From contig CAYVBQ010000006.1 in NCBI GenBank assembly GCA_964449775.1, positions 62,001 through 126,000 of the forward strand: a DNA stretch of 64,000 nucleotides. The letters run 5' to 3'. The translations under genes and the position numbers were made by a program. The stretch is from Fen-1258 sp964449775. GTDB taxonomy: Bacteria > Bacteroidota > Ignavibacteria > Ignavibacteriales > Melioribacteraceae. The first letter of the stretch is position 1. Every line of letters starts with the position of its first letter. The notes beneath the pieces were generated by a model. The model was not told where the DNA came from. It was given only the letters and a program-made list of their open reading frames with translations, and searched no databases. Below, in pieces: positions 44,721-53,782 of the stretch.

Positions 44721-45414
44721 AATTGACCCGGATTTTATCTCAGGCGAAATCATTTTGATTGATAAAGCTTGGCGAAAGAGTTCGTTTGACTGTGTTTATA
44801 AAGTTAGAAAAGCGCTTGACGTAAAAAAAGTTGGGCATGCCGGAACTCTCGATCCGAACGCGACTGGTTTGGTTGTAGTTTGTACCGGAAGAATGACAAA
44901 AGAAATATCTAAGATTCAAGAACTAGAAAAAACTTATACCGGAATTATTTCGCTCGGGAAAACTACTCCCTCATTTGATGGTGAAAGTAAGTTCGATTCT
45001 GAAGAAAAATATGAACACGTTACCGAAGAAGAAATTCTCAAAACGCGTGATCTGTTCCTTGGAACTATTTTACAAACACCGCCAATGTTTTCGGCAATAA
45101 AGCAGAATGGGCAGCCTCTTTACAAACTTGCCCGTAAGGGGAAAGAAGTTGAAAGAGAAGCGCGTGAAGTTAGTATTACAAAGTTTGAGATAAATAAAAT
45201 TGATCTACCGGATGTTCACTTTGAAATTAGCTGTTCAAAAGGAACTTATATCAGAGTGATTGCGCACGATTTTGGACAAAAACTTGGATGCGGCGCTTAC
45301 TTGAAAGAATTAAGACGTACTCGAATCGGCGAGTTTAAGGTTGAAGATGCATTGACAATTGATGAATTCAAAGAGGTTGCAAAAAATTATACGCTTGTTC
45401 CTGAATTGAACTGA
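44689..45414 (+). CDS. truB: tRNA pseudouridine(55) synthase TruB
   Basis: About 241 residues. TruB makes pseudouridine 55 in the T-loop of most tRNAs. The catalytic Asp is in VGHAGTLDPNATGLVVV, and GEIILIDKAWRKSSFDCVYKV, TPPMFSAIKQNGQPLYKLAR and FEISCSKGTYIRVIAHDFG are the other family blocks. The ATG at 44689 is preferred because the conserved sequence starts soon after; an earlier ATG at 44656 lengthens the overlap with rbfA to 65 bases. The ribF ATG follows the stop codon after one base. Confidence 0.93.
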   Translation: MKAITKKTITEIDPDFISGEIILIDKAWRKSSFDCVYKVRKALDVKKVGHAGTLDPNATGLVVVCTGRMTKEISKIQELEKTYTGIISLGKTTPSFDGESKFDSEEKYEHVTEEEILKTRDLFLGTILQTPPMFSAIKQNGQPLYKLARKGKEVEREAREVSITKFEINKIDLPDVHFEISCSKGTYIRVIAHDFGQKLGCGAYLKELRRTRIGEFKVEDALTIDEFKEVAKNYTLVPELN

Positions 45415-45415
45415 A

Positions 45416-46363
45416 ATGAAAGTTTATACAGAAGTTTCTGATAATATAAAAACAAAAAATGCAGTTGTTACCGTTGGATCATTCGACGGTCTGCATCTAG
45501 GTCACTTCAAAATTTTAAATGAAGTGAAAAAAGTTGTTGCTGGAAAAAAAGGAACCGGTTTCTTGATCACATTCGAGCCGCATCCGCGTTTTGTTCTTTC
45601 AAAAGATTTTGAGATGAAGCTTCTAACTTCGCTTGACGAGAAAAAAGAGATTCTTGAGAAAGCCGGAATTGAAAATTTGATGGTCATAAACTTTACTAAA
45701 GAATTCTCGCAGCTTACATCGGATGAATTCATTAAAAAATTTATTGTCGATAAGATCGGCGCCTCACATATGGTAATAGGGCATGATCATAAGTTCGGAA
45801 AAGACAGATTGGGTGATGTTGTAAAACTCAGCCAGGTAGGGAAGCTCTATAATTTTGATGTTACCGATGTCTCCGCTGAAAGTATGAACGGAGAGATTAT
45901 CAGCAGCACGAAGATCAGAAATTTTCTTTTTGAAGGAGATATTGAGAAGGCAAATCTGTTTCTCCAAAGAAATTATTCTCTATCCGGAAAAATTGTTATA
46001 GGTGCTCAACGTGGAAGAACACTTGGCTTTCCAACTGCAAACGTAAAGTTAGATGAACATCGCAAAGCGGTTCCCAAGAACGGCGTCTATATCACTAAGT
46101 GTCGGTTGGAAGATGAGATACATTTTGGAATTATGAACATCGGTTTTAGGCCGACTTTTGAAAACAAACACGAATTGGTTTTGGAAGTTCACCTGTTGAA
46201 TTTCAATAGCGACATATATGGAAGAGCGATAAAGATAGAATTTCTAAAACGATTGCGTGACGAAGTAAAATTTGAATCGAAAGAAGCGCTGATTCATCAG
46301 ATAAAAACTGATAAACAAAAAGCTCAGGAAATCATTATGGCATCTCTAAAAACTATTTTTTAA
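45416..46363 (+). CDS. ribF: Bifunctional riboflavin kinase / FAD synthetase
   Basis: A 315-residue RibF that turns riboflavin into FMN and then FAD. The N-terminal nucleotidyltransferase domain has TVGSFDGLHLGHFKIL, a GxxHxxH-type site, and SSTKIRNFLFEGDIEKANLFL. The C-terminal kinase domain has GRTLGFPTANVKLDEHR, KNGVYIT and FGIMNIGFRPTF. It is the last gene of the rimP operon, a placement common in Bacteria. A 200-base gap with paired hairpins separates it from rpsO. Confidence 0.95.
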   Translation: MKVYTEVSDNIKTKNAVVTVGSFDGLHLGHFKILNEVKKVVAGKKGTGFLITFEPHPRFVLSKDFEMKLLTSLDEKKEILEKAGIENLMVINFTKEFSQLTSDEFIKKFIVDKIGASHMVIGHDHKFGKDRLGDVVKLSQVGKLYNFDVTDVSAESMNGEIISSTKIRNFLFEGDIEKANLFLQRNYSLSGKIVIGAQRGRTLGFPTANVKLDEHRKAVPKNGVYITKCRLEDEIHFGIMNIGFRPTFENKHELVLEVHLLNFNSDIYGRAIKIEFLKRLRDEVKFESKEALIHQIKTDKQKAQEIIMASLKTIF

Positions 46364-46438
46364 AAAATGGGACACGGATAAAGCGGATAAAAACAGATTT
46401 TCACAGATTAGCTTTTGAAGTTTTAGAGATGCCATTAG

Positions 46439-46488
46439 TAACACAGATTTTTAATCTGTGTTATTGTGAGCAGATTAAAAATCTGCTC
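46439..46488. repeat. Two adjacent hairpins in the rpsO upstream region
   Basis: Hairpin 1: TAACACAGATT / AATCTGTGTTA (46439-46449 with 46453-46463), TTT loop. Hairpin 2: GAGCAGATT / AATCTGCTC (46468-46476 with 46480-46488), AAA loop. The shared CAGATT stem ends make alternative pairing between them possible. Either a dispersed repeat or part of the ribF-rpsO boundary; neither is followed by a T-run. Confidence 0.6.
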
Positions 46489-46567
46489 TACAAAGAAAAG
46501 TTAACTAACTAATAAACTCCGGTTCATTCTGGGGTTCTATCGAACACACAAATAAAGGAGTAGTAAA

Positions 46568-46837
46568 ATGGCTTTATCAAAAGAGGAAAAATTTGAGATA
46601 ATCAAAAAATTCGGTAAAACGGAAAAAGACAGCGGAACAGCCGAAGTGCAAATTGCACTGCTGACCGGAGAGATTAATCGTCTTACAGCTCATTTTGAAG
46701 CGCACAAAAAAGATCACGCTTCAAGACGCGGGTTAATGCAAATGGTTGGAAAAAGAAGAAGACTGCTGGATTATCTGGCAAGTAGAACGATAGAAAGATA
46801 TCGTACAATAATTAAAGAATTGAACATAAGAAAGTAA
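46568..46837 (+). CDS. rpsO: 30S ribosomal protein S15
   Basis: An 89-residue S15, which binds 16S rRNA helices 20-22 early in 30S assembly. Family motifs TEKDSGTAEVQIALLTGEINRLTAH, split by helices, HKKDHASRRGLMQMVGKRRRLLDYL and the C-terminal RYRTIIKELNIRK are all present. AAAGGAG lies about nine bases upstream of the ATG. The pnp gene follows by 12 bases, the conserved rpsO-pnp pair. S15 represses its own translation in several bacteria; no matching pseudoknot was demonstrated here. Confidence 0.97.
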   Translation: MALSKEEKFEIIKKFGKTEKDSGTAEVQIALLTGEINRLTAHFEAHKKDHASRRGLMQMVGKRRRLLDYLASRTIERYRTIIKELNIRK

Positions 46838-46849
46838 CGGAGTTTCTAA

Positions 46850-48958
46850 ATGGTTTATACCAAAGAAGTACAAATAGGAAAACAAAAATTAATTTTTGAA
46901 ACAGGAAAACTTGCCAAACAGGCAAATGGCGCTGTTGTTGTTCGCTACGGTGATACAATGGTTCTAGTAACTGCGGTTGCCGGTGATTTACGCCCGGATG
47001 TGGATTTCTTTCCGCTCAGCGTTGAGTATAGAGAAAAAGCATTTGCCGCCGGTAAAATTCCCGGTGGATTTTTTAAACGTGAAGGCAAACCTACAGACAA
47101 AGAAGTTCTTACAGCACGACTCATTGACCGTCCTCTTCGTCCGCTTTTTTCGGATAATTATAGAAACGATACTCAAGTTGCTGCGTTTGTATATTCATAC
47201 GATAGCGAAAATGATTCGGATGTAATTGCAGCATGTGCCGCATCGGCTGCGCTTGCTATCTCAGACATTCCATTTCTCGAACCGATTGGTGAAGTTCGAG
47301 TTGGAAGAATTAACGGCGAACTAATTATCAATCCTACTCTAAAAGAAACTGAAGAGAGTGATCTTGAATTAGTTATTGCCGGAACGGAAAGTTCAATCAT
47401 GATGGTTGAAGGTGAAGCAAAAGAATTGAGCGAGCAAGTGATGCTTGACGCTCTAAAATTTGCTCACGCAGAAATCAAAAAGATCATCGAAGTTCAAAAA
47501 GAATTACGCGAGCTTTGCGGTAAACCTAAAAGGGTAGTTGCTGAAAAAGTCGTTGATCAGAATTTATTCAACGACATATCCGCAATTGCACATGATAGGT
47601 TCAAAGCAATAGTTGCTTCAGTTCTTGCTAAAGAAGAAAGATCGGCACAGAACCACGCTTTGACAGATGAAGTCCTTGCTGCATTGGCAGAAAAATATCC
47701 TGAACAAGAAAAAGCCATCAAGGAAATTCTTCATGATATGGAGAAAGACTTGATGCGTAAAAGAATCCTTGATGACGGATTGCGTCTTGACGGAAGAAAT
47801 ACAACTCAAGTTAGACCAATCTCCATCGAGCTTGGAATACTGCCTCGCCCTCACGGAACAGCTCTTTTCACACGAGGTGAAACTCAGAGTTTAACAACTC
47901 TAACATTAGGCGCAAAAGGGGACGAACAAATAATTGATGGGCTTCAGCCTGAATATAAAAAACGATTTCTTCTTCATTACAACTTTCCGCCGTTCAGTGT
48001 TGGCGAAACCGGAAGATTTTCCGGTGTTGGAAGAAGAGAAGTGGGGCATGGTAATCTTGCAGAACGTTCACTTAAAAATATTATTCCTGCTGAAGATAAA
48101 TTCCCTTACATCGTTCGTTTGAACTCGGATATTCTTGAATCGAACGGTTCATCGTCAATGGCAACAGTTTGTGCCGGATCTCTTGCATTGATGGATGGCG
48201 GTGTTCCGATCAAATGCGCTATTGCTGGCATTGCTATGGGTCTTGTTAAAGAAGAGAATCAGTTTGCAATCCTTACTGACATTCTTGGAAACGAAGATCA
48301 TCTTGGTGATATGGATTTCAAAGTAGCCGGTTCCGAAAATGGAATTACCGCTTTACAGATGGATATCAAAATTCAAGGAATTTCTTACGAGATAATGGAA
48401 AAGGCGCTTGCTCAAGCAAAAGAAGGACGTCTCCATATTCTTAAAATTATGAATGAAGCTATTTCAACTGCTCGTCCAAACATTTCTAATTACGCACCAA
48501 GAATCTTCACAACAAAGATTCCGACAGATAAAATTGGAACTGTTATTGGACCTGGCGGAAAAGTTATTCAGAAGATGCAAAAAGATTTCTGCGTTGATAT
48601 CAACATCGAAGAAGATGGAACTGTGAGTATTGCAGGTCAAGATGCAGCTCTGGCAAAAGCAGCTAAAGATTATATCAGACTTCTTGTTGCTGAACCGGAA
48701 ATCAATAAGATTTACACCGGAAAAATTATGAAGATCACTGATTTTGGTGCTTTCGTGGAAATTTTTCCGGGTACACAGGGACTTCTTCACATTTCACAGG
48801 TTGATACCAAGAGAGTGAATAAAGTAACGGATGTATTGAAAGAAGGCGAAATGGTAAAAGTAAAATTAATTGCAATTGAAGGTGGAAAATTATCGCTTTC
48901 AAGAAAAGCATTGATGAATGAAACTCTTGCAACTGAAGAAGCAGAGGAAAAAGAATAA
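46850..48958 (+). CDS. pnp: Polyribonucleotide nucleotidyltransferase (PNPase)
   Basis: A 702-residue phosphorolytic 3'-5' exoribonuclease of mRNA decay. Two RNase PH domains are seen, the first with VVVRYGDTMVLVTAVAG and FFPLSVEYREKAFAAGKIPGG, the second with ILPRPHGTALFTRGETQSL and FPPFSVGETGRFSGVGRREVGHG. A KH domain (IPTDKIGTVIGPGGKVI) and an S1 domain (YTGKIMKITDFGAFVEIFPG) complete it. Length and order are normal. Encoded directly after rpsO. The downstream 287-base gap contains only repeats. Confidence 0.97.
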   Translation: MVYTKEVQIGKQKLIFETGKLAKQANGAVVVRYGDTMVLVTAVAGDLRPDVDFFPLSVEYREKAFAAGKIPGGFFKREGKPTDKEVLTARLIDRPLRPLFSDNYRNDTQVAAFVYSYDSENDSDVIAACAASAALAISDIPFLEPIGEVRVGRINGELIINPTLKETEESDLELVIAGTESSIMMVEGEAKELSEQVMLDALKFAHAEIKKIIEVQKELRELCGKPKRVVAEKVVDQNLFNDISAIAHDRFKAIVASVLAKEERSAQNHALTDEVLAALAEKYPEQEKAIKEILHDMEKDLMRKRILDDGLRLDGRNTTQVRPISIELGILPRPHGTALFTRGETQSLTTLTLGAKGDEQIIDGLQPEYKKRFLLHYNFPPFSVGETGRFSGVGRREVGHGNLAERSLKNIIPAEDKFPYIVRLNSDILESNGSSSMATVCAGSLALMDGGVPIKCAIAGIAMGLVKEENQFAILTDILGNEDHLGDMDFKVAGSENGITALQMDIKIQGISYEIMEKALAQAKEGRLHILKIMNEAISTARPNISNYAPRIFTTKIPTDKIGTVIGPGGKVIQKMQKDFCVDINIEEDGTVSIAGQDAALAKAAKDYIRLLVAEPEINKIYTGKIMKITDFGAFVEIFPGTQGLLHISQVDTKRVNKVTDVLKEGEMVKVKLIAIEGGKLSLSRKALMNETLATEEAEEKE

Positions 48959-48998
48959 TTGTTATTCTGAGATGAGGTTGTTCCGAAAGTAGGAAAAT

Positions 48999-49100
48999 GT
49001 CATTTCAAAGGAACGAAGTGACTGAGAAATCAATATTTTTCTTATGTAGTTAAAGATTTCTCTCCCGATAATCCGCCGAGGCGGAGGGATCGAAATGACA
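48999..49100. repeat. Dispersed inverted repeat E1 downstream of pnp
   Basis: TGTCATTTCAAAGGAACGAAGT (start) and GGAGGGATCGAAATGACA (end) pair as outer arms; the inner arms are GAGAAATC and GATTTCTC. There is a small GCCGAGGCGG hairpin near 49073. Coding is absent. Confidence 0.6.
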
Positions 49101-49111
49101 GACGCGGCATT

Positions 49112-49195
49112 TGTCATTCTGAATGAAGCGGTAGCGAAATGAAGAATCTGATTTTTGTAATTAGATTCTTCGTCACTGCGTTCCTCAGAATGACG
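49112..49195. repeat. Dispersed inverted repeat E2 downstream of pnp
   Basis: GTCATTCTGA...AAGAATCT pairs with AGATTCTT...TCAGAATGAC. It follows E1 by about 12 bases and shares the GTCATT/AATGAC ends with it and with the element nested at 22462-22564. With E1 it fills the pnp-dusB gap. Confidence 0.65.
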
Positions 49196-49245
49196 GGATG
49201 AAATAACAAATTGTTTTTTGGAAATGACTGGGTAGAAATTATTAA

Positions 49246-50310
49246 ATGAAAATCGGCAACCTCGATATTGGCAATAAATTATTTTTAGCCCCGATGGCGG
49301 AGGTAACCGATTCTTCTTTCCGAAAAATTTGTAAAGAGTATGGCGCCGGAATTACATTTACGCAAATGGTAAGCGCAGAAGGTGTTATCAAAAATAATTT
49401 TGAAACACTTCGCCATTTCTCATTCAACCGCTCAGAAAAACCAATCGGTGTTCAAGTCCTTGGCAACAATCCGGAAATTCTTTATGAAGCCGCGAAAGAA
49501 ATATCAAAGCACAAACCGGATTTGATCGATCTTAATTGCGGCTGCCCGGTTGATAAAGTATGTTCCAAAAATATGGGCGCATCACTTCTCGATGATCCCA
49601 AAACGATCGGAATGCTCGTTCGCAAAATGGTTGATGGATCGAATGGAGTTCCAATCTCTGTAAAATTGAGGTTAGGAAAAGATAAATCTCACATCAACAT
49701 TATCGAAAACGCTAAAGCCGTTCAAGATAATGGCGGTTCTTTAGTTTTTGTTCATAGTAGAACCCGTGCAGATAGATATGATATGGATTCTGATTGGACA
49801 TGGTTGAAAAAAGTTAAAGACGTAATTGATATTCCTGTCGTTGGGAATGGATCATTGTTCTCTCCTACTGATGTTAAGGAGATGTTAGATTTAACCGGAT
49901 GTGATTCTGCCATGATTGCACGGGGTGCATTAGGCAATCCGTTTATTTTTTCAAGATTTAATACTCTACTGCAAACTGGGAAAGATCCGGGAGAACCGGA
50001 TGCTTCAATTGTGCGTAAAACAGTTTTACAGCACATTAATAATTTAGAAAGTGAATTCGGTGAGCTGCTTGCTCTCGATAAAGCAAAAAAACATTCTATA
50101 TGGTATTTCAAAAGTCACAGTGGAGTAAAATTTTTACTCGACAAAGTATTTTCAATCAAAAATTTAAATGATCTGCGTTCGCTAATAAATGAGCACGCAG
50201 ATAGTATTTTGCATACTCCGTTCAATATTGACGAGCATGCGATAATTCACAAAAAATTTCAAAGGAAAGTTCTTTTTTGGCTGGCGGAAGAAAACGCCGG
50301 CGTTATCTGA
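49246..50310 (+). CDS. dusB: tRNA-dihydrouridine synthase DusB
   Basis: A 354-residue flavoenzyme that reduces uridines in the tRNA D-loop with NADPH. The TIM barrel starts LFLAPMAEVTDSSFRKIC. DLNCGCPVDKVCSKNMGASLL carries the catalytic Cys, SVKLRLG and HSRTRADRYDMDSDW bind substrate, and VVGNGSLFSP with MIARGALGNPFIF bind FMN. The C-terminal helical RNA-binding domain is present. It follows a repeat-filled gap and precedes the RNase G gene by 21 bases. Confidence 0.94.
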   Translation: MKIGNLDIGNKLFLAPMAEVTDSSFRKICKEYGAGITFTQMVSAEGVIKNNFETLRHFSFNRSEKPIGVQVLGNNPEILYEAAKEISKHKPDLIDLNCGCPVDKVCSKNMGASLLDDPKTIGMLVRKMVDGSNGVPISVKLRLGKDKSHINIIENAKAVQDNGGSLVFVHSRTRADRYDMDSDWTWLKKVKDVIDIPVVGNGSLFSPTDVKEMLDLTGCDSAMIARGALGNPFIFSRFNTLLQTGKDPGEPDASIVRKTVLQHINNLESEFGELLALDKAKKHSIWYFKSHSGVKFLLDKVFSIKNLNDLRSLINEHADSILHTPFNIDEHAIIHKKFQRKVLFWLAEENAGVI

Positions 50311-50331
50311 AAAGAACAAAAAGGTTTTAAC

Positions 50332-51933
50332 ATGAATAAAGAAATAATCATTAATTCTTCGGCTTCGCAGAATCATGTTGCGATTACTGAAGACGGAAAT
50401 CTTGTAGATTTCTTTGTTGATCATCCAGAAAAAAGAAGGATGGTTGGCGATGTTTATCTCGGCAAAGTTGCCCGAGTAATGCCCGGCATCAGAGCAGTGT
50501 TTATAGACATAGGATTAAAACATGATGCTTTTCTTCACTTCTCGGATATCGGTGAGAGAACAGAAGCATTGCAAAGCATGCTCGATGAGGATAATGATTC
50601 CGATGACAGCGATGATGACGGAAAAGATGAAGCCGGAACTCAAGCCGCTGCAACAGGTGAATCCGAAACTAAGCAGCAGCCGAGGGCGGAACAAAAAGAG
50701 TATAGGCAAATTCCAAAACTCCACAAAGGGGAAGAGATCTTAATTCAGATCATCAAAGAACCGGTTAAGGACAAAGGAGTTCGTTGTACATCTTCAATCT
50801 CAATACCTGGAAGGTTTTGTGTTCTTCTCCCTCTCGATGATAAAATTGGTGTTTCAAAAAAGATTTATGATTTCAGAGAACGAAAAAGATTGCGCCGTAT
50901 TGCACGCGGAATTCTTCCTTCAAATTGCGGACTTATTATTCGCACTGCGGCAAAGGATCAGAGCGAGGAATCACTTTCCGGTGATCTAAAATACCTCGTC
51001 AAGATTTGGGAAGACATGCAGGAAGATGCAAAGAAACAAGAACCGCCATTTTTGCTTTACAAAGATTTAAGTACTACTATAAGTGTTATTCGCGATTTAT
51101 TCACTCCCGACGTTTCTAAAGTATTTGTTGATTCGAAAAAACTTTACAAAGAAATCCGCAATTACGTTCAGTTCATTCAACCTGCCTTGATTGATAGGAT
51201 AGAACTTTTTAAAGAAGGTATCTCAATTTTCGAAGCGTTCAAGATTGATGAGCAGATTAAAGGATTGATGGGACGCAAGGTTTCTATGCCGAGCGGTGGG
51301 CACATTGTGATTGAACATACTGAGGCGATGGTAGTAATTGATGTTAACAGTGGTCGTTATGCCGCTAAAAAAGAGCAAGAGCTGAATTCGCTCAAAACCG
51401 ATCTTGAAGCATCAAGAGAAATTGTTCGCCAGCTTCGTCTGCGTGATATTGGAGGATTGATTGTTGTTGATTTCATTGATCTTGAAGATGAAAAGAACCG
51501 TAAGAAAATTTATGATGAATTGAAGAAAGAATTTAAGAAAGACCGTGCAAAAATTGCTATGCTGCCTATGACTGAATTTGGTTTGATGCAGATTACCCGC
51601 GAGCGTATTCGTGAAAATATTATGCAGTCGATGAACGATGCATGCCCGTATTGCGCCGGTACCGGATTGCTTACCAAGAAATCAAACTTAATGCACGAAA
51701 TTGACCGTTGGTTAAAGCGTTTCAAATCCGAAGGTAAAGGAACTGCTCTTACGTTGCAAGTTCATCCATCGCTTGGAGATAAATTGACCGAAGGATTCTT
51801 TTCACCACTGTTAAAGATGCAGCTAAGATATTTTGTTCATGTAAAGCTTGTTGAAAGTGAGAAAAATAGTCCTCAGAGCTTTCGTTTTCTTTCAACAAAG
51901 ACCGGGAATGATATTACAGGGGATTTTGTCTAA
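50332..51933 (+). CDS. rng: Ribonuclease G/E family endoribonuclease
   Basis: A 533-residue single-strand-specific RNase that processes rRNA and mRNA. The S1 domain at about 35-130 (GDVYLGKVARVMPGIRAVFIDIG) is interrupted by an acidic, low-complexity insert of about 40 residues rich in Asp and Glu (EDNDSDDSDDDGKDE). The catalytic part has VVIDVNSGRYAAKK with the metal Asp, LRDIGGLIVVDFIDLED with the second Asp, and CPYCAGTG, the zinc-link. There is no degradosome scaffold tail, so RNase G is the better name than RNase E. AAAAGG lies before the ATG. Confidence 0.94.
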   Translation: MNKEIIINSSASQNHVAITEDGNLVDFFVDHPEKRRMVGDVYLGKVARVMPGIRAVFIDIGLKHDAFLHFSDIGERTEALQSMLDEDNDSDDSDDDGKDEAGTQAAATGESETKQQPRAEQKEYRQIPKLHKGEEILIQIIKEPVKDKGVRCTSSISIPGRFCVLLPLDDKIGVSKKIYDFRERKRLRRIARGILPSNCGLIIRTAAKDQSEESLSGDLKYLVKIWEDMQEDAKKQEPPFLLYKDLSTTISVIRDLFTPDVSKVFVDSKKLYKEIRNYVQFIQPALIDRIELFKEGISIFEAFKIDEQIKGLMGRKVSMPSGGHIVIEHTEAMVVIDVNSGRYAAKKEQELNSLKTDLEASREIVRQLRLRDIGGLIVVDFIDLEDEKNRKKIYDELKKEFKKDRAKIAMLPMTEFGLMQITRERIRENIMQSMNDACPYCAGTGLLTKKSNLMHEIDRWLKRFKSEGKGTALTLQVHPSLGDKLTEGFFSPLLKMQLRYFVHVKLVESEKNSPQSFRFLSTKTGNDITGDFV

Positions 51934-52026
51934 AAACACGCTTCCGAATTACGGCAGAAAAATGTTTTGGATTTTTATTATTTTTCTATAGATAAAAATT
52001 CTATTCACGCTAATTAAGGTAATCAC

Positions 52027-52674
52027 ATGAAATTTTTTATTGATACTGCGAACATTAATGAAATTAAAGAAGCTGCTTCTTATGGTTTGCTCGACGGTGT
52101 TACTACTAATCCATCGCTTGTTGCCAAGGAAGGTAAAAATTTTCGCCAACTGCTCGATGAAATCCTCAAAATTGTTGATGGACCAATCAGCGCAGAAGTT
52201 GTTTCCACCGATTACAATGGCATTATGAAAGAAGCGCATGAACTGGCTGGCATACACAAAAATATTGTTGTGAAAGTTCCCCTCATCAAAGAAGGAATTA
52301 AAGCTGTTAAATCTTTGAGCGATGAAGGTATAAACACAAATGTCACTCTATGCTTTTCTCCATCACAAGCGCTGTTGGCTGCTAAAGCGGGCGCAACTTA
52401 TATCAGTCCATTTGTCGGTCGTTTAGATGATATCAGCCACGACGGAATGGCATTGATCCAACAGATTGTACAGATCTATGAAAATTATGATTTCAAAACT
52501 CAAGTGCTGGTTGCAAGTATTCGCCATCCGCTTCATCTTGTTGATGCTGCATTAATGGGTGCTCATGTAGCAACAATGCCATTTGATGTAATTGAAAAAT
52601 TATTTAGGCATCCTCTTACAGATCTTGGGTTGGAAAAATTCCTTAGTGATTGGAAAAAATTGAACGAAAAATAA
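52027..52674 (+). CDS. Transaldolase / fructose-6-phosphate aldolase family protein
   Basis: A 215-residue protein of the short transaldolase (TalC/FSA) group. MKFFIDTANINEIKEA and DGVTTNPSLVAKEG begin the barrel, NIVVKVPLIKEG contains the Schiff-base Lys, and NTNVTLCFSPSQALLAAKAGATYISPFVGRLDD (two halves around the sugar-phosphate site) follows. Whether it is transaldolase of the pentose phosphate pathway or an aldolase cannot be settled from motifs. It starts with an ATG behind TAAGGTAATC, and gcvT begins two bases after its stop. Confidence 0.9.
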   Translation: MKFFIDTANINEIKEAASYGLLDGVTTNPSLVAKEGKNFRQLLDEILKIVDGPISAEVVSTDYNGIMKEAHELAGIHKNIVVKVPLIKEGIKAVKSLSDEGINTNVTLCFSPSQALLAAKAGATYISPFVGRLDDISHDGMALIQQIVQIYENYDFKTQVLVASIRHPLHLVDAALMGAHVATMPFDVIEKLFRHPLTDLGLEKFLSDWKKLNEK

Positions 52675-52676
52675 TT

Positions 52677-53759
52677 ATGAAAAAAACGAAATTTTATTCT
52701 ATACATGAAAAACTTGGTGCTAAGATAGTAGACTTTGCCGGCTATCAGATGCCTGTTCAATATTCATCAATTATTGCCGAACACAAAGTTGTTCGTACAT
52801 CAGTTGGAGTGTTCGATGTTTCTCACATGGGAGAAGTCTTTGTCCGAGGTGATCGTGCACTTGATTTTGTTCAACATATCACAGTGAATGACGCATCACT
52901 TTTAACAAATGGCAGGGTTCAATACTCGGCAATGTGTTATCCCGATGGAGGAATTGTTGACGATCTTCTTGTCTATATGATTGGCGAAAAAGAATTTTTA
53001 CTTGTAGTAAACGCATCTAATAAAGATAAAGACTTTGCTTGGATGAAAGATAACAACACATTCGGCGTTGATATTGTTGACGAAAGCGATGATTACTCGC
53101 TTCTTGCTGTGCAAGGTACTTATTCAAAAAGTGTTGTAGAAAAAATTTGTGATAAACCGCTGGATATGGAATACTATCATTTCATCTTTGCAAAAGTTGC
53201 CGGTATTGATATGATTGTTTCCCGAACAGGTTACACAGGTGAACTCGGCTATGAATTATATTTCAAAGGCAGTGAAGCAGATGCTGTGAAAGTTTGGAAC
53301 GCCTTGTTTGATGCCGGTAAAGATTTTGGAATCCAACCCGTTGGTCTCGGCGCTCGTGATTCATTACGATTAGAAATGGGTTTCTGCTTATATGGAAATG
53401 ACATAGATCAAACAACCAACACTCTTGAAGCCGGACTTGGCTGGATTACTAAATTGAAAAAAACAGAATTCATTGCTAAAGATGTTTTACTTAAAGTGAA
53501 GGAAGATGGTCTCAAAAGAAAATTAGTCCCGATTATTTCGGAAGAAAAATCATTTCCTCGTCATGGTTATGATTTATCTGTTGACGGAAAAGTCGTCGGT
53601 CATATTACGAGTGGAACAGTCAGTCCAATTCTTGACAAAGCAATTGCTCTTGGATATGTAGATGCGGCATATAGCAAAGAAGGAAATAAAATAAATTTTA
53701 TTATCCGCGGGAAAGAAATTCCGGCGGTTATCACTAAACTACCATTTGTGAAAAACTAA
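52677..53759 (+). CDS. gcvT: Glycine cleavage system T protein (aminomethyltransferase)
   Basis: About 360 residues from the ATG at 52677. GcvT releases ammonia from the aminomethyl-lipoyl H protein and makes methylene-THF. The folate-binding motifs include GVFDVSHMGEVFVRG, the VSRTGYTGELGYELYF block, GLGARDSLRLEMGFCLYGND and GHITSGTVSP. The genes for H and P proteins are not nearby, so gcvT is separate from the rest of the system here. It overlaps nothing and sits tightly between the transaldolase gene and comB. Confidence 0.94.
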   Translation: MKKTKFYSIHEKLGAKIVDFAGYQMPVQYSSIIAEHKVVRTSVGVFDVSHMGEVFVRGDRALDFVQHITVNDASLLTNGRVQYSAMCYPDGGIVDDLLVYMIGEKEFLLVVNASNKDKDFAWMKDNNTFGVDIVDESDDYSLLAVQGTYSKSVVEKICDKPLDMEYYHFIFAKVAGIDMIVSRTGYTGELGYELYFKGSEADAVKVWNALFDAGKDFGIQPVGLGARDSLRLEMGFCLYGNDIDQTTNTLEAGLGWITKLKKTEFIAKDVLLKVKEDGLKRKLVPIISEEKSFPRHGYDLSVDGKVVGHITSGTVSPILDKAIALGYVDAAYSKEGNKINFIIRGKEIPAVITKLPFVKN

Positions 53760-53782
53760 TACCAAAGGAATGAATTCCTAAA

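Noticed and set aside
48999..49195. CRISPR array
   Set aside because: The repeats are inverted, unlike each other in the middle, and there are no regularly spaced spacers or cas genes.
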